Of a DNA stretch of 7,408 nucleotides, positions 5,025 through 7,408 are shown in pieces (within the stretch, counting starts at the first letter, position 1; the number at the start of each line of letters is the position of its first letter). Source of the DNA: Armatimonadota bacterium (lineage in GTDB: Bacteria; Armatimonadota; Chthonomonadetes; Chthonomonadales; Chthonomonadaceae); the NCBI GenBank assembly GCA_026392135.1, contig JAPLCR010000559.1, positions 1-7,408 of the forward strand. The letters run 5' to 3'. The notes beneath the pieces were generated by a model, which worked only from the letters and a program-made list of their open reading frames with translations, had not been told where the DNA came from and did no database searches. The translations under genes and the position numbers were made by a program.

Positions 5025-5408
5025 ATGGCGAAAGCACTCACACGGTGCCCTGTCTGCGAGGGAACCCTAAAGATATCCGAACTCTCTTGCTCTCAGTGCG
5101 ACACCCGAATCCAGAGTCAGTTTGAAAGTTGCCGATTCTGTCGACTGAACTCCGACCACCTCGCCTTCATCGAGACCTTTCTACGGTGCGAAGGCAACAT
5201 CAGCAAGGTCGAAAAAGAGATGGGACTCTCGTACCCAACGGTGCGAAACCGACTCAGCGGGGCACTCGCCGCGCTCCAACTCACCGAGAGCCTTCCTGTA
5301 GAGCCGCCCGCCCCGCCAAGTTTTCAGCGGAGAGACCTGTTGGAAGCCCTTGCGCGAGGCGAAATCTCTGCGGAAGAGGCGGCAGTCGCACTCAGAGAAC
5401 TACCCTAA
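5025..5408 (+). CDS. DUF2089 family protein: Zn-ribbon, helix-turn-helix and C-terminal SHOCT-like element
   Basis: The product has 127 residues. ATG 5025 lies 7 nt after AAGGAG. The N-terminus is a zinc ribbon, CPVC (8-11) and CSQC (22-25), followed by an extra CRFC (36-39) that could bind metal or be redox-active. Residues about 44-86 match the DUF2089 core with its helix-turn-helix: FLRCEGNISKVEKEMGLSYP, then TVRNRL, resembling sigma-region-4-type HTHs. A proline-rich linker (90-98) leads to the helical element DLLEALARGEISAEEAAVAL (104-123), the kind found at the start of LiaX/YvlB proteins. It heads a three-gene operon, with the next ATG 44 nt after its stop. DNA binding is inferred from the fold. 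A role as regulator of its own operon, perhaps through the inverted repeat upstream, is plausible but unproven. Confidence 0.88.
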   Translation: MAKALTRCPVCEGTLKISELSCSQCDTRIQSQFESCRFCRLNSDHLAFIETFLRCEGNISKVEKEMGLSYPTVRNRLSGALAALQLTESLPVEPPAPPSFQRRDLLEALARGEISAEEAAVALRELP

Positions 5409-5419
5409 AACACAAATAC

Positions 5420-5439
5420 CGTTCCGACGAATAGGAACG
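5420..5439 (+). promoter_or_regulatory. Intercistronic hairpin abutting the DUF4097 ribosome-binding site
   Basis: CGTTCC (5420-5425) and GGAACG (5434-5439) form a 6-bp stem with an 8-nt loop. The stem ends inside the start of GAGGAG (5439-5444), the ribosome-binding site of the gene starting at 5453. It could tune translation or act as a processing boundary between the two cistrons. It lacks a U-tract, so it is not a terminator. Confidence 0.35.
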
Positions 5440-5452
5440 AGGAGATAAAACA

Positions 5453-6889
5453 ATGGATGACAATGTGATGAGCGTGCTAAAACTACTTCAGGAGGGCAAC
5501 ATCTCGGCGCAAGAGGCGGAGATGCTTATCGCCGCCCTGCGTAAAGATGGAGGCGGAAGTCGCCCGACCCCGCCTCAGCCCCCCAAGCCGCCGGAGCCGC
5601 CCAAGCCCGACTCGGAGGCGAAGGACAAGAAGCATTTCGGGGGCTTCGACAAAATCAAAGCACCGAAAATCAACCTTGACGACTTAGGTTCGAGGATCTC
5701 GCAAGCCGTCGCCAAAATTCAGCCCGAAAAGATTGTGAAACAGGTGCAGTCACAGCTCCGCACGGCGGCACGGGCAGGCTCTACGTGGAGCTCCTCCTTC
5801 CAGTCTCGCGTGTGGCACTGGGCGGAAGGCGAAGACCGCAGACCCGAAAAGCCGGAGAACTGGCATGAACTCGTGGAAGAGCAGGAGTTGACCTTCCACC
5901 TAGAGCCGAGCGCCGCCATCACCATCGAGAACCCGCTGGGTAATATCACCGTAAAGGGAACCGCAACGGAGACCAGCGTGGTCAAAATCAAAAAGGTCGT
6001 CTGGCAGCCCTTCACGGAGAGCCTCGCAGAGTTCGCGAAACTGATTGAAATCTCCACGCACGCCACCGATTCACGCCTCGACATCAAAGTCGCCTGCCCC
6101 GAACACTTCTACGAGGGCGTGGTAGACATTGAAATCGAGGTTCCAGCGACTTCGACGCTTCGCGTCTCCTCCCACTACGGCGAGGTAGAGGTTGAAGGCA
6201 TAGAGGGGCGTGTTGAGGCGGTCACGACGTGCGGTGACCTGAAAGCGCAAAAACTTGGCGGCGATTTTCGCGGCGAGACCGTTGCGGGAAACATCCACAT
6301 TAAAGAGGTGAAGGGAACGGTCGTCATCGCGACGCGAAGCGGCGACATACACACGGAGAGCGTTGAAAACGGGATTACTGCAAATGCCGTCAGCGGAGAT
6401 GTTCACATTAGCAAAATTGAGGGCGGCAAGGTGGAGTGCAAGTCGGTTTCTGGCGACGCTCATGCTAGTCAGATAGGACTCATCGCGCCGCTAGAGATTC
6501 GCGTGGAGTCGGTGAGCGGCGACGTGTCGCTCAAAGAGGCGAAGGGAACTATCTCTCTGAAAGCCGTCTCTGGAGACCTCTGCGCGGAAGCGATAGCCGC
6601 TACCAACATCCAAGCGCAGACGGTGAGCGGAGACATCAATCTGAAACTAAACGAGGACTTCATGGGGATAATGCAGGTGAACACCGTCTCTGGAGACACC
6701 AATATCGGCATACCTACAGGCAGTAGCGTGCGTATCTCGCTCGGCACGAACTCTGGCGAACTCCACTGTTCGCACACCGCACTGGATGTCTCCTCCTCCT
6801 CCTCTTTTTGGACGGGGCAAATTGGCACAGGCGCGGGAACCCTCAACGTTCAGACTATCTCCGGCGATGTGAATATCGGGGAGGGCTAG
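5453..6889 (+). CDS. LiaX/YvlB-like protein: SHOCT-like N-terminus plus DUF4097 beta-repeat domain
   Basis: The product has 478 residues. ATG 5453 lies 8 nt after GAGGAG. Residues 8-30 (LKLLQEGNISAQEAEMLIAA) are the helical SHOCT-like element; 38-53 form a Pro/Lys-rich linker; 70-110 are an amphipathic, basic helical stretch (DLGSRISQAVAKIQPEKIVK). From about 145 to 478 a DUF4097-type beta domain has strands closed by a repeated [VTR]-S-G-[DE] turn at residues 296, 314, 333, 355, 373, 392, 413, 434 and 470, about 18-22 residues apart, as in a beta-solenoid. I see no signal peptide or TM segment, so location is uncertain. Relatives include Bacillus YvlB and Enterococcus LiaX, the latter linked to antimicrobial-peptide sensing and the LiaFSR envelope-stress response. 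The DUF2089 gene upstream and the related gene 11 nt downstream point to one regulatory module. Confidence 0.88.
   Translation: MDDNVMSVLKLLQEGNISAQEAEMLIAALRKDGGGSRPTPPQPPKPPEPPKPDSEAKDKKHFGGFDKIKAPKINLDDLGSRISQAVAKIQPEKIVKQVQSQLRTAARAGSTWSSSFQSRVWHWAEGEDRRPEKPENWHELVEEQELTFHLEPSAAITIENPLGNITVKGTATETSVVKIKKVVWQPFTESLAEFAKLIEISTHATDSRLDIKVACPEHFYEGVVDIEIEVPATSTLRVSSHYGEVEVEGIEGRVEAVTTCGDLKAQKLGGDFRGETVAGNIHIKEVKGTVVIATRSGDIHTESVENGITANAVSGDVHISKIEGGKVECKSVSGDAHASQIGLIAPLEIRVESVSGDVSLKEAKGTISLKAVSGDLCAEAIAATNIQAQTVSGDINLKLNEDFMGIMQVNTVSGDTNIGIPTGSSVRISLGTNSGELHCSHTALDVSSSSSFWTGQIGTGAGTLNVQTISGDVNIGEG
6226..6883 (+). repeat. Coding repeat of SGD-turn beta-strand units (DUF4097)
   Basis: A unit of about 18-22 codons recurs, centred on Ser-Gly-Asp encoded as (g/t)c-agc-gg-ga or tct-gg-gac variants such as gtcagcggagat and gtctctggagac. 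There are roughly ten units, from CGDL near 6229 to ISGDVNIG near 6865. Spacing widens towards the C-terminus, with a long unit containing a five-Ser run (residues 447-451). Units are diverged, so the array is an old structural repeat. Confidence 0.75.
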
Positions 6890-6900
6890 GAGCGACTACG

Positions 6901-7408
6901 ATGGAAGAAGAGACTATTCTCAAAATGGTGTCCGAGGGCGTGTTGAAACCGGAAGAGGCGGCGCGGCTACTGTCTGCAATGCAACAGCCCATCCAATCTG
7001 CACCGCCCCCTACCCCACCGAAACCGGAAGCACCCGCGAAACCTGCGCCCGCCGCCGCCAAAGCGGAGGAGCCAAAAGAGCGTGCCGCAACGATGGAGGT
7101 GCAGATGCAACGCCCCGACGGAACCTTCTATACGGTGCAGGTTCCTACAGGGCTTATCCCCGCCGTTATGAAAATCGCGGGAGTCTCCATAAAGGAGTCT
7201 ATCAAGCAGAACTCGGCGGAGGCGTGGGACGGCTTCAAGCAGATGGTGAAGCGCAAGACCGACGAGGTTGCGGGAAACGTGAAAGACCGCGTGACGGGTA
7301 ACTACCGGAAGCCAGAGGAGCCGATCACCGCAGAAGAGACCATTACAACGACCTTTCAGCCTACGCAGCCGCGCCCTGACCGCACGGCGGAACAGCAGTT
7401 GATTCTGA
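6901..7408 (+). CDS. SHOCT-like-element protein, third gene of the operon (3' end outside the window)
   Basis: ATG 6901 follows AGGAG (6888-6892), which overlaps the stop of the preceding gene, with an 8-nt spacer. The frame is open for 169 codons to the right edge; the TGA formed by the last three bases is out of frame. Residues 5-25 (TILKMVSEGVLKPEEAARLL) are the third copy of the helical element shared by this operon. Residues about 32-60 are a Pro/Ala/Lys linker (PPPTPPKPEAPAKPAP). Residues about 65-95 (MEVQMQRPDGTFYTVQVPTG, then LIPAVMKIAG) resemble the strand-plus-helix segment seen in clostridial SHOCT-like proteins. Residues 96-135 form an amphipathic helical region rich in Lys, Asp and Glu. 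The tail from 140 is Thr/Pro/Glu-rich and looks disordered. No signal peptide or TM segment is visible. Its function is unknown; order and shared element suggest it works with the DUF4097 protein. Confidence 0.8.
   Translation, partial: MEEETILKMVSEGVLKPEEAARLLSAMQQPIQSAPPPTPPKPEAPAKPAPAAAKAEEPKERAATMEVQMQRPDGTFYTVQVPTGLIPAVMKIAGVSIKESIKQNSAEAWDGFKQMVKRKTDEVAGNVKDRVTGNYRKPEEPITAEETITTTFQPTQPRPDRTAEQQLIL

Noticed and set aside
5129..5434. 101-codon forward ORF overlapping the DUF2089 gene
   Set aside because: Arg/Pro/Ala-rich shadow in a second frame; the DUF2089 frame has a recognisable fold, promoter and ribosome-binding site.
6791..6804. (TCC)n microsatellite in the DUF4097 gene
   Set aside because: Only about four perfect trinucleotide units encoding Ser; length changes would stay in frame, so there is no phase-variation case.
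5719..7061. Minus-strand ORFs across the DUF4097 gene and the third gene
   Set aside because: All lie opposite strongly supported coding frames and show no domain; Ser/Ala-rich composition is typical of antisense shadows.
1..7408. CRISPR array, tRNA or rRNA genes, insertion sequences or attachment sites
   Set aside because: I found no regularly spaced short direct repeats outside the coding repeats, no tRNA-like cloverleaf, no transposase or integrase frame and no terminal inverted repeats.

Overview
The window reads as a bacterial chromosome fragment of intermediate G+C with a Gram-negative-like flavour. It carries a large secreted SBBP beta-propeller protein, a PHP-family phosphatase of the HGGHSGEFC type, a GspG-like domain, and a DUF2089/DUF4097 operon. 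This mix fits phyla such as Armatimonadota, Acidobacteriota or Chloroflexota. I lean weakly towards Armatimonadota, but there is no rRNA or phylogenetic marker here to settle it.

Layout. (1) 1-2433, minus strand: 5' part (811 codons, no stop) of an exported protein with a signal peptide, a DUF7948-type N-terminal domain, exactly seven SBBP repeats (one seven-bladed propeller) and the start of an Ig-like region. (2) 2434-2815: a divergent 382-nt intergenic region. It holds a minus-strand TATAAT, several dyads, a leader hairpin whose loop is complementary to an upstream 8-mer, a 23-codon plus-strand sORF behind a full-length Shine-Dalgarno match, and a promoter for the phosphatase. (3) 2816-3739: PHP-type histidinol-phosphatase-like enzyme. 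(4) 3742-4884: a small membrane-protein cluster. It contains what may be the C-terminal relic of a paralogue, a GspG-like domain set among three TM segments, and a multi-TM protein of the short family often called 'magnesium citrate secondary transporter'. (5) 4885-5024: AT-rich regulatory region with a near-consensus sigma70 promoter (TTGACT-17-TATTAT) and an inverted repeat. (6) 5025-7408: a three-gene operon. It encodes a DUF2089 Zn-ribbon/HTH protein, a LiaX/YvlB-like DUF4097 beta-repeat protein, and a third protein that runs off the right edge.

The most interesting unit is the right-hand operon. All three products carry the same short helical SHOCT-like element (E/R-G-x-[IL]-x-x-[EQ]-EA-x-x-L), at the C-terminus of the DUF2089 protein and at the N-termini of the other two. 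By analogy to LiaX/YvlB this suggests a sensing or regulatory module in which a DNA-binding protein and a beta-solenoid protein interact through a common adaptor; that is inference. Other points worth checking are the sORF with the best ribosome-binding site in the window, the leader RNA that could form a pseudoknot, the non-pilin GspG-like protein and its possible decayed paralogue.
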